The position numbers and the translations under genes are program-made. From NCBI RefSeq assembly GCF_003014675.1, contig NZ_PYAU01000001.1, positions 2,666,001 to 2,730,000 on the forward strand: DNA of 64,000 nt, read 5' to 3'. Each line of letters opens with the position of its first letter. Position 1 is the first letter of the stretch. Positions 51,147 to 60,564 of this stretch are shown here, one piece after another. Under the pieces are notes generated by a model. It was not told the origin of the DNA and ran no database searches. It saw nothing but the letters and a program-made list of their open reading frames with translations. The stretch comes from Labedella gwakjiensis. GTDB lineage: Bacteria; Actinomycetota; Actinomycetes; Actinomycetales; Microbacteriaceae.

Positions 51147-52480
51147 GCGAGACCCGCAGCCTCCGAGTGGCCCTGCTCGGGGCGGGAACGGTGGGCGCGC
51201 AGGTGGCACGCCTGCTGCTCGAACACCACGACGAACTGGCCGCGAGGGCCGGAGTGCCCATCGACCTCGTCGGCATCGCCGTGCGCGACGTGACCGCTAC
51301 GCGCTCCGTCAACCTCCCCGCGGAGCTCCTCACGACCGATGCTGAGACGCTCATCCAGGGCGCCGACATCGTCGTCGAACTCATGGGCGGCATCGAGCCG
51401 GCGAAGTCGTACATCCTCGCGGCCATCGGCTCGGGGGCCGACGTGGTCACGGGCAACAAGGCGCTCCTCGCCGAGCACGGCGCCGAGATCTTCGCCGCCG
51501 CCGCCCAGGTGGGCGCCGAGGTGTACTACGAGGCCGCCGTCGCGGCCGCCATCCCGATCATCCGCCCCCTGCGCGACAGCCTCGCGGGCGACCACGTCGA
51601 ACGCATTCTTGCGATCGTGAACGGCAGCACCAACTACATCCTCGACCGGATGGACCGCTTCGGCGACAGCATGGAGGATGCCCAGCGGGTGGCCCTCGAG
51701 CTCGGCTATCTGGAGGCCGACCCGACGCTCGACGTCGAGGGCTTCGATGCCGCCCAGAAGGCCGCGATCCTCGCCGGTCTCGCCTTCCACACCTCGGTCC
51801 CCGCCGCGGCCGTCCACCGCGAGGGCATCTCTGCGATCACCCTCGCCGACGTGGAGTCGGCGCGAGAGGCCGGCTTCGTCATCAAGCTGCTCGCCATCGC
51901 CGAGCGCATCACCGACGAGGACGGACTCGAGGGCGTCTCGGCGCGCGTGCATCCGGCTCTCGTCCGACGAGACCACCCGCTCGCCACCGTCTACGGCGGC
52001 AACAACGCGGTGTTCGTCGAGGCCGAGGCTGCCGGTCCGCTCATGTTCTACGGCGCCGGGGCCGGGGGAGTGCAGACCGCTTCAGCCGTGCTCGGCGACA
52101 TCGTCTCCATCGCGCGGCGGCACATCGCCGGCGGTGTGGGCGTGGGCGAGTCCGTCGCGGCCGACCTCGCCGTCCTCCCCATCGGGGCGGCGCAGACCCG
52201 GTACCGCATCAGCCTCGACGTCGAGGATCGTCCCGGTGTGCTCGCCGAGCTCGCGGGCATCCTCGCCGACCGCGGGGTGTCGGTGGAGACCCTGCGGCAG
52301 ACCGCCAACGGCGCCGTCACGGCCGATGGCCTGGCCACCGAGGCCGACGGCGGCACGGCCACCCTCGTGATCGGAACCCACACCGCCCGCGACGCCGCTC
52401 TCGCGGCTGCGGTCGAGGCTCTCTCCGCGTCAGGCGCCGTCGCGTCGGTGCGCAGCGTCCTCCGAATCGAAGGGGCCTGA
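51143..52480 (+). CDS. hom: homoserine dehydrogenase
   Basis: A 445-residue NAD(P)H enzyme reducing aspartate semialdehyde to homoserine. It has the Rossmann motif 'VALLGAGTVGAQVARLL', 'VTGNKALLAEHG', 'YEAAVAAAIPIIRPL' with the family signature, and 'NGSTNYIL'. A C-terminal ACT domain ('YRISLDVEDRPGVLAELAGILADRGVSVETLRQT') suggests feedback control, usually by threonine. It overlaps lysA by four bases. Confidence 0.95.
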   Translation: MSETRSLRVALLGAGTVGAQVARLLLEHHDELAARAGVPIDLVGIAVRDVTATRSVNLPAELLTTDAETLIQGADIVVELMGGIEPAKSYILAAIGSGADVVTGNKALLAEHGAEIFAAAAQVGAEVYYEAAVAAAIPIIRPLRDSLAGDHVERILAIVNGSTNYILDRMDRFGDSMEDAQRVALELGYLEADPTLDVEGFDAAQKAAILAGLAFHTSVPAAAVHREGISAITLADVESAREAGFVIKLLAIAERITDEDGLEGVSARVHPALVRRDHPLATVYGGNNAVFVEAEAAGPLMFYGAGAGGVQTASAVLGDIVSIARRHIAGGVGVGESVAADLAVLPIGAAQTRYRISLDVEDRPGVLAELAGILADRGVSVETLRQTANGAVTADGLATEADGGTATLVIGTHTARDAALAAAVEALSASGAVASVRSVLRIEGA

Positions 52481-52535
52481 CGGTGATGGTGCAGGGGCGC
52501 GGAATCGCGCACAGCCTGCGGGCGGAGGCGTCGGC

Positions 52536-53471
52536 GTGAGCCTCGTCGGCCGCCGCGTCGCCGTCCGGGTGCCGGCGACCACGGCCAACCTCGGTCCCGG
52601 ATTCGACACCCTCGGCCTCGCATTGTCGGTGTACGACGAACTCGTCGTCGAGGCCGTCGATCGACCGGGCGTTCGCGTCACCGTCGAGGGGGTCGGTGCC
52701 GGACAGGTGCCCACCGACGAGACCAACCTCGTCGCGTCCTCCCTTCTCTACGCGCTGAAGGCCATGGGGATCGACGAGGTCCCCGGTCTCGACCTCCGCG
52801 CGCGCAACACCATCCCTCACGGTCGCGGCATGGGGTCGTCCGGCGCGGCCGTGGTCTCGGGGATCGTGGCGGCGAAGGGACTGCTCGAGGGCACCGTCGA
52901 CGTCGACGACGAGACCCTCCTGCGGCTCGCCACCGAGATCGAGGGCCACCCCGACAACGTCGCGCCCGCGCTCTTCGGCGGCCTCGCGATCGCGTGGACC
53001 ACGAGCTCGGGTCCCGCGCAGAAGACGCTCCTCGTGCACCGCAGCGTCTCGCCGCTCATCCTCGTGCCCGAGACCACGCTTTCCACGAAGGTCGCCCGTG
53101 GACTGCAGCCGGAACACGTGCCGCACGAGGACGCCGTCTTCAACGTGTCTCGGTCGGCGCTCCTCATCGCCGCGCTCACCCAGAGCCCCGAGCTCCTGTT
53201 CGCGGCCACCGAGGACAAACTCCACCAGAGCTACCGCGCGTCCGCCATGCCGGAGACCGCGAGCGCCGTCGCGCTGCTCCGCGAACACGGGCTGCCGGCC
53301 GTCGTCTCCGGCGCGGGTCCCTCGGTGCTCGTCCTCGCCAACGGCGCGGGGGAGCGGCTCGAGGCTGCGGATCTTATCGCGCGACACGCTGGTTCGCACT
53401 GGGCTCCGCTCATGCTGGCCGTCGACGTCAAGGGTGCTACAGTTGAATTGATCCCGGGCGATACCGTCTAG
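52536..53471 (+). CDS. thrB: homoserine kinase
   Basis: GTG 52536 with GGCGGAGG eight bases before it starts a 311-residue GHMP kinase. It has the N-terminal 'VRVPATTANLGPGFDTLGLALSVYDE', the ATP loop 'PHGRGMGSSGAAVVSGI' and the C-terminal 'AVVSGAGPSVLVLA'. It phosphorylates homoserine before threonine synthase. It follows hom after 55 bases, without the thrC gene that usually lies between them. Confidence 0.95.
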   Translation: MSLVGRRVAVRVPATTANLGPGFDTLGLALSVYDELVVEAVDRPGVRVTVEGVGAGQVPTDETNLVASSLLYALKAMGIDEVPGLDLRARNTIPHGRGMGSSGAAVVSGIVAAKGLLEGTVDVDDETLLRLATEIEGHPDNVAPALFGGLAIAWTTSSGPAQKTLLVHRSVSPLILVPETTLSTKVARGLQPEHVPHEDAVFNVSRSALLIAALTQSPELLFAATEDKLHQSYRASAMPETASAVALLREHGLPAVVSGAGPSVLVLANGAGERLEAADLIARHAGSHWAPLMLAVDVKGATVELIPGDTV

Positions 53472-53674
53472 CACGCGAATCACCCGCTCGGATCGATTCC
53501 ACTCACTCATCACCTTCGCTCTGGTCGATGCGCCCGCGCCCTCTTGCGCGGACATCCCGGCAGCGTGCTTCGAGAGGCAGTGCTCTCTCCAGGCCGACGC
53601 CGGGCCGTTTCACCGGCGAACGGCTCTCCTCTCGTGGTCATCGACCACACCGTAGGAGAAAGGAAAAATCTCCA

Positions 53675-55957
53675 GTGTCAGACGTCAGTCTCCGCGAACG
53701 TATCGCGGACAACAGTGTCGCAATCGGATCCCTCAAGGTCGCCGAACTCAAGCAGTTGGCCGCCGAATGGGGCATCTCCGATGCATCCAAGCTCCGCAAG
53801 GGCGAGCTCGTCGAGGCGATCAACGCCGCTGCGGCCCAGTCCGAATCGGGCTCCGAGTCGCCGGCCACCGAGCCGGCAGTCGCCGAGCAGGCAGCCCCGA
53901 CGGAGGCGAGCCTCGCCACCGCCGGCGTCGCCACCGAGGTGGACGTCGATGAAGCGAACGCCTCCGAGGCGCAGGCCGAGGCAGCACCCGCCGCATCCTC
54001 CGCTCCGGTCGAGGCCGTGACGGCCCCCACCACCGGCCGTCGCCGCGGTTCGCGCCGCGCGACGAGCGCGGACGTCGAGCGTGGCGCCGTCGCCGCCGCC
54101 GGCCACGTGAACGCCGATCAGCCGGCTCAGATCCCGGCGGCTCCCGCCGAGCAGGCCGTCGAGACCCCGTCGTTCGACGCCGGGACCCCCGAGACCACGA
54201 CCGCCGACGCCGCCCCGGCGACGACGGACGCTCCCGCCGAGCAGGGCGACGCGTCGTCCGAGAACGGCGAGCAGCAGAACGGCGGCGAGGGTCGCGAGCG
54301 TCAGAACAAGCGCGGCAACCGTCGCGGACGAGGCCGTCGCAACTCCTCCGACGAGCAGCAGGACCAGCAGCAGGCAGACGAGCAGCCCGAGCAGGACGCT
54401 CAGCCCGCCGAGCGCGCCGAGCAGAACGACGGCGAGGAGCAGCAGCCCCGTCAGGGACGCTCGCGCGGACGCAGCCGCAACCGCGGCGGCGACCAGAACG
54501 CCCAGAACCAGAACGCCCAGAACCAGAACGGCCAGGGCAACCAGAACGGCCAGGGCCAGAACGCTCAGGGCCAGAACGCTCAGGCCGACAAGCCGCAGAA
54601 CGAGCGCGGCCAGGGTGGTCAGAACGAGCAGCAGGGTCGCGACAAGAACCCCCAGCAGGGCGGCCGCGGCAACTCGCAGCAGCAACAGCAGCAGGACGAC
54701 GCCGAGGGCCGCGGCCGCGGGCGTTACCGCGACCGCAAGCGTCGCGGTGGCGAGGACGCCGAGCCCGAGATCTCCGAGGACGACGTCCTGATCCCCGTCG
54801 CGGGCATCCTCGACGTGCTCGACAACTACGCCTTCGTGCGCACCTCCGGCTACCTGCCGGGCACGAATGACGTCTACGTGTCCCTCGGTCAGGTCAAGAA
54901 GTACAACCTGCGCAAGGGCGACGCCGTCGTCGGCGCCATCCGCCAGCCGCGTGAGGGCGAGAACAACGCTCGTCAGAAGTACAACGCGATCGTCAAGGTC
55001 GACAGCGTCAACGGCCAGCCCGTCGACGAGGCCGGCACGCGTGTCGAGTTCGGCAAGCTCACCCCGCTCTACCCGCAGGAGCGCCTGCGCCTCGAGACGG
55101 AGCAGGGCAAGCTCACGCAGCGCATCATCGACCTCGTCGCACCGATCGGAAAGGGCCAGCGTGGCCTCATCGTCGCGCCCCCGAAGGCCGGCAAGACGAT
55201 CGTGCTGCAGCAGATCGCCAACGCGATCTCGATCAACAACCCCGAGGTCCACCTCATGGTCGTTCTCGTCGACGAGCGCCCCGAAGAGGTCACCGACATG
55301 CAGCGCACGGTGAAGGGCGAGGTCATCGCCTCCACCTTCGACCGCCCCGCGGAGGACCACACCACGGTCGCCGAGCTCGCCATCGAGCGTGCGAAGCGCC
55401 TCGTGGAGCTCGGTCACGACGTCGTCGTGCTGCTCGACTCGATCACCCGCCTGGGTCGTGCGTACAACCTGGCCGCTCCGGCGTCCGGGCGCATCCTCTC
55501 CGGCGGCGTGGACGCCTCGGCGCTGTACCCGCCGAAGCGCTTCTTCGGAGCCGCGCGCAACATCGAGAACGGCGGATCGCTCACCATCCTCGCGACGGCG
55601 CTCGTGGAGACCGGGTCCAAGATGGACGAGGTCATCTTCGAGGAGTTCAAGGGCACCGGCAACTCGGAGCTGCGCCTCTCGCGTCAGCTCGCCGACAAGC
55701 GGATCTTCCCGGCCGTCGACGTGAACGCGTCGTCCACGCGTCGCGAGGAGATGCTCCTCTCGAACGACGAGGTCAAGATCACTTGGAAGCTGCGTCGTGC
55801 CCTCGCCGGCCTCGACCAGCAGCAGGCTCTCGAGGTCGTCCTCGGCAAGCTCAAGGAGACGAGCTCCAACGTCGAGTTCCTCGTCCAGATGCAGAAGTCG
55901 ATGCCGCAGCCCGCGGCCAACGGCCACAGCCACGGTCACGAGCGCGACCACCGCTAG
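53675..55957 (+). CDS. rho: transcription termination factor Rho with large disordered insert
   Basis: GTG 53675 is chosen because AGGAGAAAGGAAA lies just upstream and the protein then starts [20 protein letters not shown]. The 760-residue product has a Rho N-terminal helix domain (about residues 17-50), then an insert of roughly 300 residues rich in Ala/Glu/Thr, later Asn/Gln/Gly/Arg (about 60-370). It continues with the RNA-binding cold-shock domain ([24 protein letters not shown]) and the ATPase with Walker A APPKAGKT (501-508). Large inserts of this type are known in actinobacterial Rho. A two-tier hairpin follows the stop. Confidence 0.95.
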   Translation: MSDVSLRERIADNSVAIGSLKVAELKQLAAEWGISDASKLRKGELVEAINAAAAQSESGSESPATEPAVAEQAAPTEASLATAGVATEVDVDEANASEAQAEAAPAASSAPVEAVTAPTTGRRRGSRRATSADVERGAVAAAGHVNADQPAQIPAAPAEQAVETPSFDAGTPETTTADAAPATTDAPAEQGDASSENGEQQNGGEGRERQNKRGNRRGRGRRNSSDEQQDQQQADEQPEQDAQPAERAEQNDGEEQQPRQGRSRGRSRNRGGDQNAQNQNAQNQNGQGNQNGQGQNAQGQNAQADKPQNERGQGGQNEQQGRDKNPQQGGRGNSQQQQQQDDAEGRGRGRYRDRKRRGGEDAEPEISEDDVLIPVAGILDVLDNYAFVRTSGYLPGTNDVYVSLGQVKKYNLRKGDAVVGAIRQPREGENNARQKYNAIVKVDSVNGQPVDEAGTRVEFGKLTPLYPQERLRLETEQGKLTQRIIDLVAPIGKGQRGLIVAPPKAGKTIVLQQIANAISINNPEVHLMVVLVDERPEEVTDMQRTVKGEVIASTFDRPAEDHTTVAELAIERAKRLVELGHDVVVLLDSITRLGRAYNLAAPASGRILSGGVDASALYPPKRFFGAARNIENGGSLTILATALVETGSKMDEVIFEEFKGTGNSELRLSRQLADKRIFPAVDVNASSTRREEMLLSNDEVKITWKLRRALAGLDQQQALEVVLGKLKETSSNVEFLVQMQKSMPQPAANGHSHGHERDHR

Positions 55958-55966
55958 CGACATCAC

Positions 55967-56018
55967 CGAACCCACCCGGATCCGTCGAGGCACGAGCCTC
56001 GACGCCCGGGTGGGTTCG
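55967..56018 (+). terminator. two-tier hairpin after rho
   Basis: An outer 12-bp perfect stem (cgaacccacccg, 55967-55978, with 56007-56018) encloses an inner 8-bp stem (gtcgaggc with gcctcgac, 55984-56003) and a four-base loop. It starts nine bases beyond the rho stop. The tail is not strongly T-rich (tcgctttcc), so it may work as a terminator or as 3' end protection. Confidence 0.8.
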
Positions 56019-56054
56019 TCGCTTTCCGCGTAGGGTTCTTCAGGAGGAAGTCAC

Positions 56055-57131
56055 ATGTTCGAATCGGTCGAGGTGCTCAAGAAGGAGCACAAGGAACTGC
56101 AGGACGAGCTCGCCGACCCCGCGCTGCATGCGGATCCCGCTCGCTCGAAGCGCGTCAACCGCCGCTACGCCGAGCTCTCCCGCATCGTCGCGGCCGAAGC
56201 CGCCTGGATCCAGGCGAAGGACGACCTCGACGCAGCTCGCGAGCTCGCCAAGGAGGACGAGGCCTTCGCCGACGAGGTGCCGGTGCTCGAGGAGCACCTG
56301 CAGTCGTCGCAGGAGAAGCTGCGCCGCCTCCTCATCCCGCGCGACCCCGACGACGGCCGCGACGTGATCATGGAGATCAAGGGCGGCGAAGGTGGCGCGG
56401 AGAGCGCGCTCTTCGCGGCGGACCTCCTCCGCATGTACCTGCACTACGCCGAGTCCAAGGGGTGGAAGACGGAGCTCCTCGAGCGCACGGAGAGCGACCT
56501 CGGCGGCTACAAGGACGTGCAGGTGGCGATCAAGTCGAACGCGAGCGACCCGTCGCAGGGCGTGTGGGCTCACCTGAAGTATGAAGGCGGAGTGCACCGT
56601 GTCCAGCGTGTACCCGTCACGGAGTCGCAGGGGCGCATCCACACCTCGACGACTGGCGTGCTCGTCTTCCCCGAGGTGGACGAGCCGGAGGAGGTCGACA
56701 TCAACCAGAACGACCTCAAGATCGACGTGTACCGGTCGAGCGGTCCCGGCGGTCAGTCCGTGAACACCACGGACTCCGCCGTGCGCATCACGCACCTTCC
56801 GACGGGCATCGTCGTCTCGATGCAGAACGAGAAGAGCCAGCTGCAGAACCGCGAGGCCGGTATGCGCGTGCTGCGCGCGCGTATCCTCGCGCGTCGTCAG
56901 GAGGAGCAGGCCGAGCTCGACAGCGCGGCACGCAAGAGCCAGATCCGCACGATGGACCGTTCGGAGCGCATCCGCACGTACAACTTCCCGGAGAACCGCA
57001 TCGCGGACCACCGCACCGGGTACAAGGCGTATAACCTCGACGCGGTCATGAACGGTGCCCTGGACCCGCTCATCTCATCGGCGATCGAGGCCGACGAGGA
57101 GGCTCGCCTCTCCGCCGTAGCCGACGCCTGA
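56055..57131 (+). CDS. prfA: peptide chain release factor 1
   Basis: A 358-residue release factor, preceded by AGGAGG at the right spacing. The GGQ loop is at residues 232-234 in '[18 protein letters not shown]', and the codon-reading PxT tripeptide lies in '[13 protein letters not shown]', which is the RF1 type (UAA and UAG). The Gln of GGQ is the methylation target of PrmC, encoded 1.8 kb downstream beyond the cysK-cysE pair. It is separated from rho by a terminator. Confidence 0.95.
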   Translation: MFESVEVLKKEHKELQDELADPALHADPARSKRVNRRYAELSRIVAAEAAWIQAKDDLDAARELAKEDEAFADEVPVLEEHLQSSQEKLRRLLIPRDPDDGRDVIMEIKGGEGGAESALFAADLLRMYLHYAESKGWKTELLERTESDLGGYKDVQVAIKSNASDPSQGVWAHLKYEGGVHRVQRVPVTESQGRIHTSTTGVLVFPEVDEPEEVDINQNDLKIDVYRSSGPGGQSVNTTDSAVRITHLPTGIVVSMQNEKSQLQNREAGMRVLRARILARRQEEQAELDSAARKSQIRTMDRSERIRTYNFPENRIADHRTGYKAYNLDAVMNGALDPLISSAIEADEEARLSAVADA

Positions 57132-57159
57132 CCCCTCCCACCCCCTAGACCCCTCTAGA

Positions 57160-57217
57160 CCCCAAAAAGATTTCGATACAGCATGTGTTTTCGTGCTGTA
57201 TCGAAATTTTTTTGGGG
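57160..57217. terminator. long palindrome, element B (probable bidirectional terminator)
   Basis: The arms 57160-57183 and 57194-57217 pair over 24 bases with a single G-T wobble and a ten-base loop. The outer stem CCCCAAAAAGAT is identical to that of element A at 19991. The arm abuts the stop of cysE (57220), so it can serve prfA on the plus strand and cysE on the minus strand. Confidence 0.75.
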
Positions 57218-57219
57218 CA

Positions 57220-57783
57220 TTAGATGAGGTACTCGGGGGTCGGGAGGCCGTGGGAGGCGGCGGTGCCGCGAGGGCGCGCTCTGGCCGGGACGCCGATGAG
57301 GAGCGAGTCCGGGGGAGCATCCTTCGTCACCACCGCGTTCGCCCCGACGATGCTGCCGTGACCCACGACGATCGGCCCGAGGATCTTCGCGCCGGCGCCC
57401 ACCTGCACTCCGTCGCCGAGGGTCGGGTGACGCTTGCCGCGCCCGCGGCTCTTCCCGCCGAGCGTCACGCCGTGGTAGAGCATCACGTCGTCGCCGACCT
57501 CCGCCGTCTCGCCGATCACGACACCCATCCCGTGGTCGATGAAGAAGCGACGGCCGATCGTGGCCCCCGGGTGGATCTCGATCCCCGTGAGGAACCGGAC
57601 GAACTGCGAGCCGAGGCGCGCCGGAAGGCGGAATCCACGGCGCCACAGTCGCGCATTCATCCGATGCGCCCAGATCGCGTGCAGGCCGGAATAGCCGAGC
57701 ACGATCTCCAGGGAGCTGCGCGCGGCAGGGTCGTGGACCCGCGCCGACGTGATGTCCTCGCGCAGCCGGGAGAGCAGAGACAC
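57220..57783 (-). CDS. cysE: serine O-acetyltransferase
   Basis: GTG 57783, eight bases after the cysK stop, starts a 187-residue protein ([33 protein letters not shown]). The left-handed beta-helix repeats are visible: '[43 protein letters not shown]', including the catalytic His in 'DHGMG' and the '[18 protein letters not shown]' repeats. It makes O-acetylserine from serine and acetyl-CoA, the substrate of the upstream cysteine synthase. It is shorter at the N-terminus than enterobacterial CysE, as usual in this group. Confidence 0.9.
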   Translation of the reverse strand: MSLLSRLREDITSARVHDPAARSSLEIVLGYSGLHAIWAHRMNARLWRRGFRLPARLGSQFVRFLTGIEIHPGATIGRRFFIDHGMGVVIGETAEVGDDVMLYHGVTLGGKSRGRGKRHPTLGDGVQVGAGAKILGPIVVGHGSIVGANAVVTKDAPPDSLLIGVPARARPRGTAASHGLPTPEYLI

Positions 57784-57791
57784 GGGGGAGC

Positions 57792-58730
57792 TCAGTCGGC
57801 GAGTCCGGCCCACAGCGGCGTCGAGATGTAGCGCTCGCCGGTGTCGCACACGATCGCGACGATCGTCTTGCCGGCGTTCTCCGGTCGCTTGGCCAGCTCG
57901 ATCGCCGCCCACATGATCGCGCCGGACGAGACGCCCGCGAGGATGCCCTCCTGTGACGCCATGTCCTTGGCCACGGCGATCGCGTCGTCGAACGAGACGT
58001 CGACGACCTCGTCGTAGACGGTGGTGTCGAGCACCTCCGGCACGAAGTTGGCACCGATGCCCTGGATCTTGTGCGGGCCGGGCTTGCCGCCGTTGAGGAT
58101 GGGGGAGTCGATGGGCTCGACGGCGACGATCTGCACGCCGGGCTTCCGCTCCTTGAGCACCTGGCCGACTCCTGTGATGGTGCCGCCCGTTCCGACGCCG
58201 GCGATGAAGATGTCGACACCGCCGTCGGTGTCGCGCCAGATCTCCTCGGCGGTCGTCGTACGGTGGATCTCCGCGTTCGCCTCGTTCGCGAACTGCTTCG
58301 CCCAGATTGCACCGGGGGTGGTCTCGACGATCTCCTTCGCCTTCTCCACAGCGCCCTTCATGCCGAGCGCCGGGTCGGTGAGGACGAGCTCGGCGCCGAA
58401 CGCGCGCAGGAGCACGCGGCGCTCCTGGCTCATCGACGAGGGCATCGTGAGGACGACCTTGTAACCCCGAGCCGCGCCGACGAGCGCGAGGGCGATGCCC
58501 GTGTTGCCGCTCGTGCCCTCGACGATCGTCCCGCCGGGCTTCAGCTCGCCGGAGCGCTCGGCCGCGTCGACGATGGCGACGCCGAGCCGGTCCTTCACAC
58601 TCGATCCGGGGTTGTAGAACTCGAGCTTCGCGAGGATCGTCGCGCCCGTGTCGCTCGCGAGCCGGTTGATGCGGACGAGCGGGGTGTTTCCGAACGCCGC
58701 GGTGATGTCGGAGTGGATCGTGCCGGTCAT
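57792..58730 (-). CDS. cysK: cysteine synthase A (O-acetylserine sulfhydrylase)
   Basis: ATG 58730 starts a 312-residue PLP enzyme. The PLP lysine is Lys46 in '[12 protein letters not shown]', with '[12 protein letters not shown]' for substrate binding and '[17 protein letters not shown]' for the phosphate. It makes cysteine from O-acetylserine and sulfide. It is transcribed with cysE, and the two enzymes are known to form a complex in other bacteria. It is divergent from prmC. Confidence 0.95.
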   Translation of the reverse strand: MTGTIHSDITAAFGNTPLVRINRLASDTGATILAKLEFYNPGSSVKDRLGVAIVDAAERSGELKPGGTIVEGTSGNTGIALALVGAARGYKVVLTMPSSMSQERRVLLRAFGAELVLTDPALGMKGAVEKAKEIVETTPGAIWAKQFANEANAEIHRTTTAEEIWRDTDGGVDIFIAGVGTGGTITGVGQVLKERKPGVQIVAVEPIDSPILNGGKPGPHKIQGIGANFVPEVLDTTVYDEVVDVSFDDAIAVAKDMASQEGILAGVSSGAIMWAAIELAKRPENAGKTIVAIVCDTGERYISTPLWAGLAD

Positions 58731-58941
58731 GGGAGTCCTTCGTCGGTGGGTGCGTCGATGCAGTGCAGGACTCAGCCTAAACGGCCGGGCTCCGAGTGGG
58801 TCGAAGATTGCGTCGTCTCTCGCGGGGGTTGCAGGGACGGCGACCGGTCCGTGACCATCGCCCGGTCGAAGGCGGCCGACCCGTCGACCCGGCGCAGCCG
58901 TTAGGCTGGAGGACCGACCCCCGCCCCCACGTCGGAACATC

Positions 58942-59814
58942 ATGGACACCCCACCCGAAATCTCCCTCGCCGCTGCGCGCGCCCACGCCGCCGCGCGCCT
59001 CGCCGCCGCCGGCATCCAGACCCCCGAGGTCGATGCCGAGCTCCTGATCGGCCATGTCGTCGACCTCGGCCGCGGCGAGCTCGCGGCTGCCATGGTCGTG
59101 GGGAAGACGCTCTCCGCGCGGGATGCCGAGCACCTCGAGGACCTCGTCGCGCGCCGGGCCGCCCGGGAGCCCCTCCAGCACATCACCGGGACCGCCTTCT
59201 TCCGTTCGCTGCGCCTGGCGGTGGGTCCCGGCGTCTTCGTGCCCCGCCCGGAGACGGAGCTGCTCGTTCAGTACGCGATCGACGAGCTGCGCGCGCTGCC
59301 CGAGCCGTCGCCGATCGCCGTCGACCTCGGTACGGGGTCTGGCGCGATCGCGCTGTCGATGGCCACGGAGGTGCCGCAGTCGACCGTGTACGCGGTGGAG
59401 AACTCCGTCGACGCCTTCGTGTGGGCGCGGCAGAACGCCGATTCCGTGGGGGCGACGAACGCGACCGTGGTGTTCGACGACCTCGCGCACGCCCTCGCAC
59501 GCCTCGACGGCACCGTCTCCCTCGTCGTGTCCAACCCGCCATACGTGCCGGACGCGGCTATCCCGCGCGATCCGGAGGTGCGACTGCACGATCCGGCCCA
59601 CGCGCTCTACGGGGGCGCAGACGGACTCGACGTCGTGCGCGACGTGTCCTCGACAGCGCTCCGCTTGCTCCGTCCGGGCGGACGGGTGCTCATCGAACAC
59701 GGAGAGCTGCAGGGCGAGGCGATCCGCGACCTCCTCGCCGCCGACGGATGGTCGGCCCCCGCCACCTTTCGCGATCTCACGCAGCGCGACCGCATCACCT
59801 CCGCCACCCGCTGA
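58942..59814 (+). CDS. prmC: peptide chain release factor N5-glutamine methyltransferase
   Basis: A 290-residue SAM-dependent enzyme with the characteristic NPPY motif at residues 198-201 in '[14 protein letters not shown]' and a SAM-binding '[15 protein letters not shown]'. It methylates the GGQ glutamine of release factors. A helical N-terminal domain ([31 protein letters not shown]) contacts the factor. It is normally adjacent to prfA; here cysK-cysE on the opposite strand separate them. Confidence 0.93.
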   Translation: MDTPPEISLAAARAHAAARLAAAGIQTPEVDAELLIGHVVDLGRGELAAAMVVGKTLSARDAEHLEDLVARRAAREPLQHITGTAFFRSLRLAVGPGVFVPRPETELLVQYAIDELRALPEPSPIAVDLGTGSGAIALSMATEVPQSTVYAVENSVDAFVWARQNADSVGATNATVVFDDLAHALARLDGTVSLVVSNPPYVPDAAIPRDPEVRLHDPAHALYGGADGLDVVRDVSSTALRLLRPGGRVLIEHGELQGEAIRDLLAADGWSAPATFRDLTQRDRITSATR

Positions 59815-59883
59815 CGAGGCGGAATGCGGGATGATCCGGGTCGTGGAGGGGGCTCACGGCACTCGTCGGTAGAATCGAGCCCG

Positions 59884-60564
59884 ATGTCACGCGTCTACGA
59901 CTGCTCCGTCGATTCCCAGCTCCTCACCGGCATGCGTCTCGCCCGCCAGGCGATCGGCCACGGTGAGCTCGTCGTCATCCCCACCGACACGGTCTACGGC
60001 GTCGCCGCCGACGCCTTCGACGCGAAGGCCGTCGCGCGCCTGCTCGACGCGAAGGGCCGCACCCGCTCCCAGCCGCCGCCTGTCCTCGTGCCCGGCATCT
60101 CGACGCTCGAGGCCCTCGTGGCGGAGTTCCCGGACATCGTCCGCGAGCTCGTCACCGAGTTCTGGCCAGGCGGGCTCACGATCGTGATGCAGGCGCAGCC
60201 CTCGCTCGCGTGGGACCTCGGGGAGACGGCCGGAACCGTCGCACTCCGGATGCCGGCGAACCCCCTCGCCCTCGAACTCCTCGAGGAGACCGGCCCTCTC
60301 GCCGTCTCCTCGGCGAACCTCACGGGGCAGCCGGCCGCGACGACGGCTGCCGAGGCCGAGGCGATGCTCGGCGACAGCGTGTCCGTGTACCTCGACGGCG
60401 GCTCGAGCGGCGACTCCGGGGCCTCGACGATCATCGATGCGACGCAGCTCGCCCTCCCCGACGGCCAGATCACGATCCTGCGCAACGGCGCCGTCTCGGG
60501 TGAAGAGCTGCGCCGAGTCCTCGGGCCGACCCTCGCCGGCGGCGGGTGGCCCGACGACTCATGA
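59884..60564 (+). CDS. threonylcarbamoyl-AMP synthase (Sua5/YrdC family)
   Basis: ATG 59884 starts a 226-residue protein. The family pattern is clear: 'GELVVIPTDTVYGVAADAFDAKAVARLLDAKGR' near the N-terminus, 'FWPGGLTIVMQ', 'TVALRMPANPLALELLEETGPLAVSSANLTGQPA' and the C-terminal 'STIIDAT'. It makes threonylcarbamoyl-AMP for the t6A modification of tRNAs. Only the YrdC domain is present, so it is the short form. It overlaps the next gene by four bases. Confidence 0.92.
   Translation: MSRVYDCSVDSQLLTGMRLARQAIGHGELVVIPTDTVYGVAADAFDAKAVARLLDAKGRTRSQPPPVLVPGISTLEALVAEFPDIVRELVTEFWPGGLTIVMQAQPSLAWDLGETAGTVALRMPANPLALELLEETGPLAVSSANLTGQPAATTAAEAEAMLGDSVSVYLDGGSSGDSGASTIIDATQLALPDGQITILRNGAVSGEELRRVLGPTLAGGGWPDDS

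Noticed and set aside
53678-55993. A 771-codon open frame on the minus strand opposite rho.
   Set aside because: The translation is dominated by Leu, Val and Ala blocks mirroring the Gln/Asn/Ala codons of rho; it has no domain and runs exactly over a certain gene.
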